Below, piece by piece: positions 1-8,064 of a stretch of DNA of 64,000 nt. The notes beneath the pieces are model-generated. The model saw only the letters and a program-made list of their open reading frames with translations, did not search any database and had not been told where the DNA came from. The DNA comes from JBMOKT01 sp049323895 (lineage in GTDB: Bacteria; Bacillota; Peptococcia; Peptococcales; BICA1-8). The stretch is taken from assembly GCA_049323895.1 (NCBI GenBank), contig JBMOKT010000012.1:40243-104242 (forward strand), given 5' to 3'. Each line of letters starts with the position of its first letter. The stretch's first letter is position 1. The position numbers and the translations under genes were made by a program.

Positions 1-583
1 TATTTATGTTGGCTTTTTCTTGTAAAAGCTTAGCAGCAACAAAGCCTAATTCTCCTGGAATACCACCGGCAATGTTAAATTTGCCAGGGTTTGCTTGGGC
101 ATCCTTCACAAAATCTTCCCAATTGTCCCAAGGAGCATCACTTCTAACAAATAATATCATGGGGTCAACAAACATCATGGCAACAGGCTTGAAGCTCTTG
201 TAGTCAAATTCCATTTTGTTCATAATTGGAGCAGTAATTATTGTCGAAGATACGCCCAAGAACGTGTGACCATCTTTGGCATCTAAAGCAGCTTTCCAAG
301 CAGTAGCACCGGCTGCACCAGGCTTATTGTCAACTATAACGGATTTTCCAAAACCTGGTTCCAAAGCTTTAGCTAATGCTCTTAAAAACATATCTCCACC
401 GGAACCTGCTTTAGAATGGTAAATCAAAGAAATGTCTTTTGTTGGCCAAGCTGCTGCTTTGGGTTCCTCTTTTTTAGGTTCTTCCTTGGGAGCTTCCTGT
501 TTTGCACCACAGCCTACAACTGCAACCATAACAAATACCAAACATAATGCTAATAGAATCTTTACCTTTTTGGGTCTGAACAT
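1..583 (-). CDS. TctC-family tricarboxylate-binding lipoprotein, 3' end cut by window
   Basis: Periplasmic-type solute receptor of a tripartite tricarboxylate transporter (TTT), anchored outside the membrane as a lipoprotein. The protein starts MFRPKKVKILLALCLV, has a hydrophobic signal and a lipobox ending VVGC, then a Lys/Glu/Pro-rich linker and the TctC fold (motifs SLIYHSKAGSGGDMFLRAL, VDNKPGAAGATAW). About 194 codons are visible; the C-terminus lies beyond position 1, where tctB/tctA would be expected. It follows the leuC1-leuD1 pair by 19 bp on the same strand, so it is probably the importer for that pathway's substrate. The substrate is unknown. It is a distant paralogue of the receptor at 19160-20179. 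Confidence 0.9.
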   Translation of the reverse strand, partial: MFRPKKVKILLALCLVFVMVAVVGCGAKQEAPKEEPKKEEPKAAAWPTKDISLIYHSKAGSGGDMFLRALAKALEPGFGKSVIVDNKPGAAGATAWKAALDAKDGHTFLGVSSTIITAPIMNKMEFDYKSFKPVAMMFVDPMILFVRSDAPWDNWEDFVKDAQANPGKFNIAGGIPGELGFVAAKLLQEKANIN

Positions 584-602
584 TTTTCTTTTCCCCCTTT
601 TA

Positions 603-1103
603 TTATTTTAATTGTTTTTCTAAATACGGTATTAATCCACCTAACTCAATATACTCCACTAAAAAATCAGGCGGCTTAATAAACTCGTATTTTTTCCCAG
701 TAGTTAAATTTGTTATTATGCCTTGAGTATAGTTAATCTCAATTTCATCACCCTGGTTGACATCTAAAACAAAATGGGGTGCTGTGATGGCAGGTAGTCC
801 AACATTATAGCAGTTTCGGTAAAAGATACGGGCAAATGATTTTGCTACTACCGCACCAATTTGAGCACATTTGATTGCCTGTGGTGCCTGCTCACGGCTG
901 GAACCATAACCAATATTCTCCCCGGCAACAATAATGTCGCCTGGTTGAATCTTAGAGGAAAATTCAGGATCAGCCCCTTTCATGCAATTAGCTGCCAACT
1001 CCTGTGGTTCCACATGGGTCATATAGCGGGAAGGTAAAATATGGTCTGTGCTTATATTGTCACCGAACTTCCAAACTTTTCCCTTTAAAATATAGTCAGC
1101 CAT
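603..1103 (-). CDS. LeuD-type hydro-lyase small subunit (copy 1)
   Basis: Swivel-domain small subunit of an isopropylmalate isomerase/homoaconitase-type dehydratase, 166 aa, the usual LeuD length. Visible motifs are FGDNISTDHILPSRY, GENIGYGSSREQAP and SFARIFYRN. It pairs with the large subunit that ends 1 bp upstream, and together they would bind a [4Fe-4S] cluster and isomerise or hydrate a 2-hydroxy acid. The substrate loop after the first motif reads YMTH, unlike the two other LeuD copies here (YVVL and HRAK), so the substrate probably differs. Calling it leuD for leucine synthesis would be unsafe: no other leucine genes are nearby and the neighbours are catabolic. Confidence 0.88.
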   Translation of the reverse strand: MADYILKGKVWKFGDNISTDHILPSRYMTHVEPQELAANCMKGADPEFSSKIQPGDIIVAGENIGYGSSREQAPQAIKCAQIGAVVAKSFARIFYRNCYNVGLPAITAPHFVLDVNQGDEIEINYTQGIITNLTTGKKYEFIKPPDFLVEYIELGGLIPYLEKQLK

Positions 1104-1104
1104 A

Positions 1105-2364
1105 TTAATTGCTACCTCCCAATTTACGAGGATCGGTAATTTTACCCATTACCGCTGATGCAGCAACTGTACTGGCGCCTGCTAAATATATTAATCCGCC
1201 GGGACCCATCCTGCCATCCATATTTCTGGTCGTGGTTGAAATGCATGTTTCGTTTGGTGCCAATACTCCAACTTCATATCCTCCACAGGTACCGCATGCT
1301 GGGGAGCTAAAGATGGCCCCTGCTTCTACCAATGCAGTAATCAGACCTAATCGCGCTGCTTTTTCAACTACCCTGGAACTATTTGGTACTATAATAAATC
1401 TAACATTGGGATGCACTTTTCTTCCTTTTAACACCTGGCATGCTGCTTCTAAATCATGAAGAAATGCACCAGAACAAGACCCTAAAGTAGCCTGGTTAAT
1501 TTCAACACCTTCAACCTGATTAACCACAACACCATTGGTCGGCAGCCCGGGAGTCGCCACAATAGGCTCTAATTCCGAAACATTAAAATGCAATTCTGAT
1601 GCATAAACAGCACCATCATCTGCTTGAAAAATCTTTTCAGTTTGTTCTGTTCCGTTAATATAATTAAGGGTTTTCTCATCTACTGGCATTATTGCATTTT
1701 TTACTCCCATTTCCAGACACATAATAGTAATTGCCATTCTTTCTTCAACAGTCAAGGAAGCTACCAAAGGACCGGTTATCTCCACTGCAGCATAATTTAA
1801 AAAGGACGGACCAAAGTGTTTTAGTAAAAAAAGTGCAACGTCCTTAGGTGTAATATATGGTCCTAGCTTTCCATCAAGGAAAATCTTTACGGTTTCAGGA
1901 ACTTGAAGCCAAATACTGCCCGTGGCTAAAACAGCAGCCATTTCTGTTGAACCGATACCAGTGGCCAAACATCCAAAGATACCAAGACCAACTGTATGGG
2001 AATCAGTGCCGAGTATTATTTTTCCAGGTCGCGCATAACCCTCTTCTGCAACTACCGGATGTGAAACACCCCTGCCAACTTCCGATACCTTAATATTATA
2101 TTTTTTAGCAAAATCTCTAATGTTTTGATGATGCTGTGCAGCTCTTAAGGTTGTTGAAGGAGAATGATGATCCAAAACAAACATTACTTTTGAGCTATCC
2201 CAGACACTGGCGTTAGGTAACCGTGAAAATTGCCTGATAGCTATTGGTGCATTATTATCATGGAAAAAGGCAAAATCTACCGGAACTTGTACTATCTGTC
2301 CTGGTTTAACCTGTGGCAAATTCGCTTTATCGGCAATTATTTTTTCCGTTACTGTCATACCCAT
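1105..2364 (-). CDS. LeuC-type hydro-lyase large subunit (copy 1)
   Basis: Large, [4Fe-4S]-binding subunit of an aconitase-superfamily heterodimer, 419 aa as for archaeal/clostridial-type LeuC (shorter than E. coli LeuC). Motifs: VLDHHSPST, LGTDSHTVGLGIFG, and the cluster cysteines in GSCSGAF and ACGTCGGYEVG. Start ATG at 2364 has GGAGGT 6 nt upstream. It is the first gene of a unit driven by a sigma-54 promoter at 2448-2465, followed by its small subunit and a TctC receptor. Candidate reactions in this family include isopropylmalate, methylmalate, dimethylmalate and maleate hydration; the sequence alone does not decide. Confidence 0.88.
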   Translation of the reverse strand: MGMTVTEKIIADKANLPQVKPGQIVQVPVDFAFFHDNNAPIAIRQFSRLPNASVWDSSKVMFVLDHHSPSTTLRAAQHHQNIRDFAKKYNIKVSEVGRGVSHPVVAEEGYARPGKIILGTDSHTVGLGIFGCLATGIGSTEMAAVLATGSIWLQVPETVKIFLDGKLGPYITPKDVALFLLKHFGPSFLNYAAVEITGPLVASLTVEERMAITIMCLEMGVKNAIMPVDEKTLNYINGTEQTEKIFQADDGAVYASELHFNVSELEPIVATPGLPTNGVVVNQVEGVEINQATLGSCSGAFLHDLEAACQVLKGRKVHPNVRFIIVPNSSRVVEKAARLGLITALVEAGAIFSSPACGTCGGYEVGVLAPNETCISTTTRNMDGRMGPGGLIYLAGASTVAASAVMGKITDPRKLGGSN

Positions 2365-2447
2365 ATAGTTACCTCCACTCCCTTTATAGAAACTATCTGG
2401 CCTCCCTCCTTAATTGTATTTGGGAAGATTTACAACAATAAATATAA

Positions 2448-2465
2448 ATGCAAATTCTATGCCAA
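2448..2465 (-). promoter_or_regulatory. Sigma-54 promoter of leuC1 unit
   Basis: On the minus strand the site reads TTGGCATAGAATTTGCAT. GG (complement of 2462-2463) and GC (complement of 2450-2451) are separated by exactly 10 nt, matching the TGGCAC-N5-TTGCW -24/-12 consensus. It lies about 85 nt ahead of the leuC1 start, with two half-site pairs upstream at 2530-2576. Confidence 0.82.
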
Positions 2466-2529
2466 TATATTCCTCTTTAAAATATTCAGAAAATTGCTTA
2501 AAAAATAATATGAAAAATCTTTATTTCTA

Positions 2530-2576
2530 ACCTATATGGTGCCTAATCTACTATTTTTAACCTAAAAAACACCTAA
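2530..2576 (-). promoter_or_regulatory. Putative enhancer sites, ACCTAA/TTAGGT pairs with 11-bp period
   Basis: The plus strand holds ACCTAT (2530) and GCCTAA (2541), then ACCTAA (2560) and ACCTAA (2571). Within each pair the period is 11 bp, and the pairs are 30 bp apart. They sit 70-110 bp upstream of the sigma-54 promoter, a normal position for an enhancer-binding protein. Similar pairs lie near the other sigma-54 promoters of this island. They overlap the stop of the preceding dehydrogenase gene. Confidence 0.55.
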
Positions 2577-3655
2577 TATTTTCTTAAAACCTGACAAATA
2601 GCATCTCCCATTTGAAAAGTGGAAGCTTTTCCTCCTAAATCAGGAGTTACATTGACCCCTTCTTTTAGTATATCTTCGATAGCATTTTTGATATTATCTG
2701 CAGCCTTTACTGCTGCTTCATCTTTTTTAAGGTTGCCAAGCCAGGAAAGCATCATTTGTCCTGACATAATCATGGCATATGGATTGGCAATTTGTTTTCC
2801 GGCTATATCCGGGGCAGAGCCATGGGTTGCCTGGGCCATCACATATTTAGGTCCAACACATAGTCCTGGAGCCATACCCAGTCCTCCTACTAAACCTGCA
2901 GCTAAATCTGTGAGAATATCGCCAAACATATTTGTTGAAACAACTACATCAAAGTTTTGGGGACGCATTGCCAATTGCATAGCAAAAGTATCTACCACAA
3001 CAGTTTCAAAGGTAATATCTGGATATTCAACAGCAATTTCCTTACATCCTTCAAGGAATAAACTGCATCCTAATTTAAAGACAGTATTTTTATGTATGGC
3101 AGTAACTTTTTTCTTGCCATTTCTCTGTCTGGCCAATTCAAAAGCTGATCTGGCAACCATCTGAGAATTGCGCCGGGTAATTACCCTGACTGACATGGCT
3201 ATATCAGGTGTAGGCATAAATTCTCCTGTTCCTTTATGCATATTGCGGTCAGGCTGAAAACCCTCATTGTTTTCTCTGATAATAACAACATCTACATTCT
3301 TATGTAATGATGGTACAGCCTCATATGACTTAGCGGGTCTGATATTACTTACTAAATCAAACTCACGCCGCAGGATTGGATGGGGGTTAACTGCTTTAGG
3401 ATCATCTTTTGGATAAGCCATATGACCAATGGGTCCTAATATCCAACCGTCTAATTCAAATAATGTATTTAATGTTTGTTGGGGTAAGGTTTCACCGTTT
3501 TCCCGATAAGAGGGCATCCCTACCGGCAGTTCTATCCACTCTATATCAATACCTGAGTAGGGTTTTACAGCCTCTTTTAAAACTTTTACTGTTTCCGGGA
3601 CTACTTCAAGACCAATGTCATCTCCTTGCAGAATTCCTAACCTGTACTTTGCCAT
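2573..3655 (-). CDS. Isocitrate/isopropylmalate dehydrogenase-family oxidative decarboxylase
   Basis: Predicted NAD(P)-dependent beta-decarboxylating dehydrogenase acting on a 2-hydroxy di- or tricarboxylate, 360 aa. Visible: N-terminal GDDIGLEVVPE, the substrate arginines around RREFDLVSNIRP, catalytic Lys in AIHKNTVFK, metal-binding Asp in STNMFGDILTDLAAG, and HGSAPDIAGKQIANP of the cofactor site. It is last in a unit with leuC2-leuD2, so the pair would isomerise or hydrate a substrate that this enzyme oxidises, as in the citrate-to-isocitrate or isopropylmalate logic. Family members also include D-malate, tartrate and homoisocitrate dehydrogenases; which one cannot be read off. Confidence 0.88.
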   Translation of the reverse strand: MAKYRLGILQGDDIGLEVVPETVKVLKEAVKPYSGIDIEWIELPVGMPSYRENGETLPQQTLNTLFELDGWILGPIGHMAYPKDDPKAVNPHPILRREFDLVSNIRPAKSYEAVPSLHKNVDVVIIRENNEGFQPDRNMHKGTGEFMPTPDIAMSVRVITRRNSQMVARSAFELARQRNGKKKVTAIHKNTVFKLGCSLFLEGCKEIAVEYPDITFETVVVDTFAMQLAMRPQNFDVVVSTNMFGDILTDLAAGLVGGLGMAPGLCVGPKYVMAQATHGSAPDIAGKQIANPYAMIMSGQMMLSWLGNLKKDEAAVKAADNIKNAIEDILKEGVNVTPDLGGKASTFQMGDAICQVLRKY

Positions 3656-3677
3656 TAAATTCGACCGCCTTTCGTAG

Positions 3678-4184
3678 TTAGTTTTTATTTAAATTCAATT
3701 CCTTTTTAGTGAAAGGAATAATACCGCCTTCGGCAAAAATATCCAACATTACTTTATGGGGAAGGTCAAATTCATATTCTTTCCCTTGGGTATGATTAAT
3801 TACTTTTCCCTCCTGTAAGTTAATAGTAACTTTATCACTTTCACTAAACTCATCTACTTCTTGCAGTGTTATAGCAAATAGTCCTATATTTATTGCATTT
3901 CGATAAAAGATTCTGGCAAAGGATTTTGCAATAACTGCACTAATACCCGAGAACTTTATTGCTTTAGGGGCATGCTCTCGGCTGGAACCTGTTCCAAAAT
4001 TCTTGCCGGCAACAATAATATCTCCTATCTCAACCTTGCTTTTAAATTGTGGAGCTACTTCTTCAAAAACATGGGATGCAAGTTCGTCGGGATCAGTTAA
4101 GACTACATATTTGCCAGGAATTATTTGACCGGTATCAACATCATCGCCAAACTTAAACACCTTTCCACCTAAGCTTTTTTTCAT
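3678..4184 (-). CDS. LeuD-type hydro-lyase small subunit (copy 2)
   Basis: Small subunit partner of the large subunit just upstream, 168 aa. Motifs FGDDVDTGQIIPGKY, GKNFGTGSSREHAP and SFARIFYRNAINIG place it in the LeuD swivel family. I chose ATG at 4184 (MKKSLGGK) because AGAGGTGG lies 8 nt upstream; the GTG at 4193 overlaps that ribosome site. The substrate loop reads YVVL, different from the other two LeuD proteins in the window. Eleven nt separate it from leuC2 and 22 from the dehydrogenase gene, so the three are surely co-transcribed. Confidence 0.87.
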   Translation of the reverse strand: MKKSLGGKVFKFGDDVDTGQIIPGKYVVLTDPDELASHVFEEVAPQFKSKVEIGDIIVAGKNFGTGSSREHAPKAIKFSGISAVIAKSFARIFYRNAINIGLFAITLQEVDEFSESDKVTINLQEGKVINHTQGKEYEFDLPHKVMLDIFAEGGIIPFTKKELNLNKN

Positions 4185-4195
4185 TTGTTCCACCT

Positions 4196-5455
4196 CTATA
4201 AATATTTTCTTGGATCTGTCAGCTTGCCTTCAATTGCGGAAGCTGCAGCAGTTGCAGCATTTGATAAATATATGTGTGCACCAGGAGCACCCATTCTTGC
4301 TACAAAGTTTCTGCTGCCCGTTGTAATTGTGCTTTCATCTTCAGCTACAACTCCCATACCGTAGGCCCCGCAAGGACCGCAACAGGGAACATTAACCATC
4401 GCCCCAGCTTTCAAAAAAGTTTCTATAATACCTTCTTGGGTACACTTTAACATTAGTTCTTTTGTGGCAGGGACAATCAACATTCTTGTCCCCGTCTTAA
4501 CCTGTCTACCCGCCAGTATCTCTGCTGCAACTTTTAGATCTTCATACCTTGCACCGGTACAAGTCCCTATCACAGACTGGTTTAACTCATATACTTTATT
4601 ACCTAATTGGCTTACAGTTCGGACATTATCCGGCGAGAAAGGAAAAGCAATTAGTGGTTCCAACTGATCCAGATCTACAACTATTTCACTAATATACTCT
4701 GCATCATCATCAGGATATAGCTCCTCAACATCTAATCCTTTCTCCTTATAATATTCAACGGTAGTCTTATCAACAGGGAAAATAGCTGTTTTAGCACCCA
4801 TTTCAAGACACATATTACAAAGGGACATACGACTTGCTATACTTACAGATTCAACACCCGGTCCAACAAATTCCAAGACCTTATAATCTGCACCACCTGT
4901 TTTAATGATTTCCAATAACTTCAAGGCTATATCTTTACCATAAACACCTTTTTGCAGCGTTCCTTTTAACACCACTTTGATGGTCTCGGGTATTTTTAAC
5001 CATACCTTGCCGGTGGCAAAAATAGATGCCATCTCACTAGAACCAACACCTGTGGCAAAAAGCCCAAGGGCACCTTCAGTAACTGTATGGGAATCTGTAG
5101 CTATGTAAATCATTTCAGGTCTAACCAGGGCTTTCTCAGCAACTAAATCGTGACATACACCTTCACCAACATCAAAAAACTTTGTTACCCCATACTTCTT
5201 GGCAAACTTTCTTAATTTTTGGTGGTTTTCTACAGCAACCAGTGTTTGGGAAGGTGTTCTATGATCCATAACAAAGATAACTTTATCAGGATTCCATAAG
5301 CGCTCTGCCCCAATGTTTTCAAATTCTTTGATAGTCATAGGTCCTTGATGGTCATGGGTCATGACTAAATCAGGCTCAATGTATACAATTTCCCCGACCT
5401 TAACCTGGCGGCTTAATTTCTTCATAAATATTTTTGTTAATAAATTACTTCCCAA
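4196..5455 (-). CDS. LeuC-type hydro-lyase large subunit (copy 2)
   Basis: Large [4Fe-4S] subunit of the second aconitase-superfamily heterodimer, 419 aa. Motifs: MDHRTPSQT, ATDSHTVTEGALG, GTCTGARYEDL and VPCCGPCGAYGMG with the cluster cysteines. Translation appears to start at TTG (5455) with AAAGGAGAG upstream; this start aligns with the N-terminus of the copy at 2364, and the next Met is 10 codons in. First gene of the leuC2-leuD2-dehydrogenase unit, behind a sigma-54 promoter at 5502-5519 and divergent from the MmgE/PrpD gene. Confidence 0.87.
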   Translation of the reverse strand: MGSNLLTKIFMKKLSRQVKVGEIVYIEPDLVMTHDHQGPMTIKEFENIGAERLWNPDKVIFVMDHRTPSQTLVAVENHQKLRKFAKKYGVTKFFDVGEGVCHDLVAEKALVRPEMIYIATDSHTVTEGALGLFATGVGSSEMASIFATGKVWLKIPETIKVVLKGTLQKGVYGKDIALKLLEIIKTGGADYKVLEFVGPGVESVSIASRMSLCNMCLEMGAKTAIFPVDKTTVEYYKEKGLDVEELYPDDDAEYISEIVVDLDQLEPLIAFPFSPDNVRTVSQLGNKVYELNQSVIGTCTGARYEDLKVAAEILAGRQVKTGTRMLIVPATKELMLKCTQEGIIETFLKAGAMVNVPCCGPCGAYGMGVVAEDESTITTGSRNFVARMGAPGAHIYLSNAATAAASAIEGKLTDPRKYL

Positions 5456-5501
5456 GGTGTCTCTCTCCTTTAACCTGTTATATTTACACGTTTTTATATA
5501 G

Positions 5502-5519
5502 TTGCAATATTAATGCCAG
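5502..5519 (-). promoter_or_regulatory. Sigma-54 promoter of leuC2 unit
   Basis: Minus-strand sequence CTGGCATTAATATTGCAA. GG and GC (complements of 5516-5517 and 5504-5505) are exactly 10 nt apart, and both -24 and -12 blocks match consensus. It points into leuC2 about 45 nt away. Confidence 0.82.
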
Positions 5520-5525
5520 CAAAAA

Positions 5526-5592
5526 TTAGGTTAGATAAGGGTATTTTAATTTTTTTGGGCTTATTTTGGGTTGTCAATTATACCCAAAATAA
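5526..5592. promoter_or_regulatory. Shared control region: 11-bp half-site pairs and a perfect dyad
   Basis: TTAGGT (5526) and AAGGGT (5537) are 11 bp apart, as are TTGGGC (5555) and TTGGGT (5566). The second pair runs into a perfect inverted repeat with 11-bp arms (5561-5571 and 5582-5592, TTATTTTGGGT / ACCCAAAATAA) and a 10-nt spacer. The block lies between two divergent sigma-54 promoters and is 55-110 bp from each, so it could serve as enhancer for both. There is no T-run or gene end here, so a terminator is unlikely. Confidence 0.6.
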
Positions 5593-5668
5593 TTATTAGG
5601 CTTTTGCAACTCTATCCTTTGGTAGTTTTCAAATAATCTTTTATTGCTTTTTTATCCAAATCTCAGTA

Positions 5669-5686
5669 TTGGCATGAAAATTGCAT
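5669..5686 (+). promoter_or_regulatory. Sigma-54 promoter of MmgE/PrpD gene
   Basis: Reads TTGGCATGAAAATTGCAT; GG 5671-5672 and GC 5683-5684 are exactly 10 nt apart. Transcription would begin near 5696, shortly before the ribosome site at 5714. This also argues against an ATG at 5685 as the protein start, because it lies inside the -12 element. Confidence 0.85.
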
Positions 5687-5723
5687 GATTATCGTTAATA
5701 TAAAGAAAATTGTGGAGGTATGT

Positions 5724-7073
5724 ATGAAAAACGCAACTGCAACTTTAGCAGAAAATATAGTTGATTTTTCCCTGGTGCTAATCGCTGATGAAGCCATTGC
5801 CGAAGCAAAACGCAGCTTTTTAAACTGGCTGGGAGTTGCTATAGGAGCTTCCCGCCATTCTTCCGTTGATATGGTATTGGAATTGGCTGGGGAAATAGGG
5901 GGTCCCCCCCAGGCAACCATCCTGGGGAGGAATATCAAGACCGATATACAATTTGCGACTCTCATAAACGGAATGTCATCCCACATTTTTGATTTTGACG
6001 ATACCTTGTTGAATACTGTTTTGCATCCTAGTGCTCCTGTCTGGCCTGCAATCCTGGCGACTGCAGAGAAGTATAATTTTACAACAAGGGAAATTCTAGA
6101 AGCCTTTGTAATTGGCTGCGAGGTAGAACAACGAATCGCCTTAGCTATTTGCCCCAGTCACTATGAGAGAGGATGGCATGTTACAGGAACTGTGGGCGCT
6201 TTTGGTGCAGCAGCTGCAGTCGGAAAGCTGCTTAGACTCAACAATCTGCAAATGGCTAATGCACTAGGTCTAGCTGCTGCACAGCCAACAGGTTTAAGAG
6301 AAATGTTCGGTACAATGACTAAACCCTTCCATCCCGGAAAAGCTGCTGCCAATGGATTATTAAGTGCTCTGCTGGCACAGAGGGGATTCACCAGTTCCCT
6401 GGCATCTTTGGAAGCAAGAAGAGGATTCGCTCAGGTATTATCCGATAAGCAGGATTATGATATTCTTCTGGAACCCTGGGGAAGCAGATGGCATATCCTC
6501 GAAAATAGCTATAAGCCCTTTGCCTGTGGTATTGTTACCCACCCCGGGATTGAAGCAGGTATAAATTTAAAAAACAAGCATAATATTAGCCCCCCTGAAA
6601 TAGAAGAAATAGTAATAGAAGTTCATCCATTAGTCCTAGAACTGACAGGGAAGGAATCGCCCAAAAATCAATTAGAGGCTAAGTTTAGTATCTATCATTG
6701 TGTTGCCGCCGGTATTATTTTTGGCAAAGCCGGTGAAGACCAGTTTGCAAATGAAATTGTCCGAAGGGATGATGTAATTAATTTGCGCAGCAAAATAAAA
6801 GCACAAATAAATACTTCATTAGCAGAAGACCAAGCTTTACTTCATGCTGAACTTAAAAACGGGCAAACACTGAAAATCTACATAGAACATGCTATAGGCA
6901 GTAAAGATAATCCTATGACCAACTTACAATTGGAAGAAAAGTTTACTGAGCTTACTGCTCCTATCCTACAGGGAAAAGAGAGAGAATTACTTAATAAGGT
7001 CAGGGAAATGGATAAAAATCTCCCTATCGAAGAGATAACTAAATTATGTTATTCTAACCCCCTCCTCCCATAA
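5724..7073 (+). CDS. MmgE/PrpD family protein (2-methylcitrate dehydratase-like)
   Basis: Predicted iron-sulfur-independent dehydratase, decarboxylase or epimerase of the MmgE/PrpD family, 449 aa, typical length. Family features: helical N-terminal domain with HIFDFDDTL, VIGCEVEQRIA, GWHVTGTVGAFGAAAA, GLREMFGTMTKPFHPGKAAANG, and C-terminal lid region KFSIYHCVAAG. Start ATG at 5724 has GGAGGT 4 nt upstream. Known members act on 2-methylcitrate, cis-aconitate or iminodisuccinate, which fits a tricarboxylate island but does not fix the substrate. It is the only plus-strand gene in the island, transcribed alone and ending at a strong hairpin. Confidence 0.88.
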   Translation: MKNATATLAENIVDFSLVLIADEAIAEAKRSFLNWLGVAIGASRHSSVDMVLELAGEIGGPPQATILGRNIKTDIQFATLINGMSSHIFDFDDTLLNTVLHPSAPVWPAILATAEKYNFTTREILEAFVIGCEVEQRIALAICPSHYERGWHVTGTVGAFGAAAAVGKLLRLNNLQMANALGLAAAQPTGLREMFGTMTKPFHPGKAAANGLLSALLAQRGFTSSLASLEARRGFAQVLSDKQDYDILLEPWGSRWHILENSYKPFACGIVTHPGIEAGINLKNKHNISPPEIEEIVIEVHPLVLELTGKESPKNQLEAKFSIYHCVAAGIIFGKAGEDQFANEIVRRDDVINLRSKIKAQINTSLAEDQALLHAELKNGQTLKIYIEHAIGSKDNPMTNLQLEEKFTELTAPILQGKERELLNKVREMDKNLPIEEITKLCYSNPLLP

Positions 7074-7076
7074 ATA

Positions 7077-7115
7077 AAATACCATGGCTCCTGGTCACCC
7101 AGGAGCCATGGTATT
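7077..7115. terminator. Bidirectional terminator
   Basis: Perfect hairpin with stem ACCATGGCTCCTGG and loop TCAC, extended by flanking AAAT/ATTT. A/T runs on both sides let it end both the MmgE/PrpD transcript and the converging 8-gene operon. Confidence 0.9.
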
Positions 7116-7559
7116 TTAATCCGTGCGCAATATTTCCTCAAGAACTTCTATAGAAGTTTCTATTAAACCAGGGCAAATTGTCTTAAATAGATTATTTTCC
7201 CTGGCATATTTTATACCCTCTTCGGTGTTTAAATCACAGCCTAACAACTCTTTACACTTTATTGAACCTTTCCTCTGTTTATAAATCTGGGCAAATTCGC
7301 TTACAAGACCGTAGGTTTTACCCTTTGCAACCTTATCATCAATACTTATTTTTCCGTACTTTAACCCGATAACCATAAAAGCACCAGTTATAGCACCACA
7401 GGTTTCACCTAAATTGCCCATTCCTCCCCCAAAACCTCCGGCGACTCTTAAGGCTGTTGTTTTATCCAGGTTATACTCCGATGCAAAGACCGACAGGACT
7501 CCTTGGGAACAATTAAACCCTTCCATAAAAAGACTGACAGCTTCCTCTTTTTTGTTCAC
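7116..7559 (-). CDS. C-GCAxxG-C-C family putative redox protein
   Basis: Small cysteine-rich protein of about 147 aa. The family signature is visible as NCSQGV, GGFGGGMGNLGETCGAITGA, then KCKELLGCDL and a late CPGLIE. Members are thought to be redox-active or metal-binding, but their function is not established. GTG at 7559 is the likely start: the preceding leuD3 stop overlaps the spacer, and GGAGGG lies 6 nt upstream. It is the last gene of the uxaA-to-leuD3 operon, so it may protect or assemble the Fe-S clusters of the hydro-lyases; that is inference only. Confidence 0.8.
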   Translation of the reverse strand: MNKKEEAVSLFMEGFNCSQGVLSVFASEYNLDKTTALRVAGGFGGGMGNLGETCGAITGAFMVIGLKYGKISIDDKVAKGKTYGLVSEFAQIYKQRKGSIKCKELLGCDLNTEEGIKYARENNLFKTICPGLIETSIEVLEEILRTD

Positions 7560-7560
7560 T

Positions 7561-8064
7561 TTAACCCTCCTCACCTATCCTTTTCAGATAATTTACCAGC
7601 CCTCCGCACTCTAATATCTCCCATAAAGATTCGGGAACAGGTCTAAAGTTTAAGCTCTGGTTATTATCTAAGTTAACGGTACCTTTCTTAAGGTCAACTT
7701 TAATTATATCACTTTCATTAATTAAATCTGTATCACATTCTATTACCGGCAAACCAATATTAATACAGTTTCTATAAAAAATGCGGGCAAAAGATTTAGC
7801 CAGGATAGCTTCAATACCTAAGGCTTTAACTAAGGTTGCTGCATGTTCCCTTGATGACCCTAAACCAAAATTTTCCCCTGCAACTAAAATATCCCCCTGA
7901 GCAACTGTTTTTGCAAAACCCGGTCTGATTTCATGAAAAACATATTCCTTTAAATCCAGAACATTTTCTGCCTTAGCTCTATGCTTTCCAGCAAATATAT
8001 AGTCAGCTGTAATATCATCTCCGAATTTGTGAACCCTCCCGTTAAGTTGAGTTTTGAGAGCCAT
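7561..8064 (-). CDS. LeuD-type hydro-lyase small subunit (copy 3)
   Basis: Small subunit, 167 aa, partner of the large subunit whose stop abuts its ATG. Motifs FGDDITADYIFAGKH, GENFGLGSSREHAA and SFARIFYRNCINIGLP. The substrate loop after the first motif is HRAK, with the usual Tyr replaced by His; this differs most from the other LeuD copies and from leucine-biosynthetic enzymes, pointing to another substrate. The final codons carry the ribosome site of the following gene. Confidence 0.87.
   Translation of the reverse strand: MALKTQLNGRVHKFGDDITADYIFAGKHRAKAENVLDLKEYVFHEIRPGFAKTVAQGDILVAGENFGLGSSREHAATLVKALGIEAILAKSFARIFYRNCINIGLPVIECDTDLINESDIIKVDLKKGTVNLDNNQSLNFRPVPESLWEILECGGLVNYLKRIGEEG

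Noticed and set aside
2619..3164. 181-codon plus-strand frame opposite the dehydrogenase gene
   Set aside because: Lies wholly inside a well-supported gene on the other strand, no ribosome site and no family resemblance; an antisense shadow.
5685..5723. Upstream ATG (5685) as start of the MmgE/PrpD protein
   Set aside because: It overlaps the sigma-54 -12 element and so lies upstream of the predicted transcript start; the ATG at 5724 has the ribosome site.
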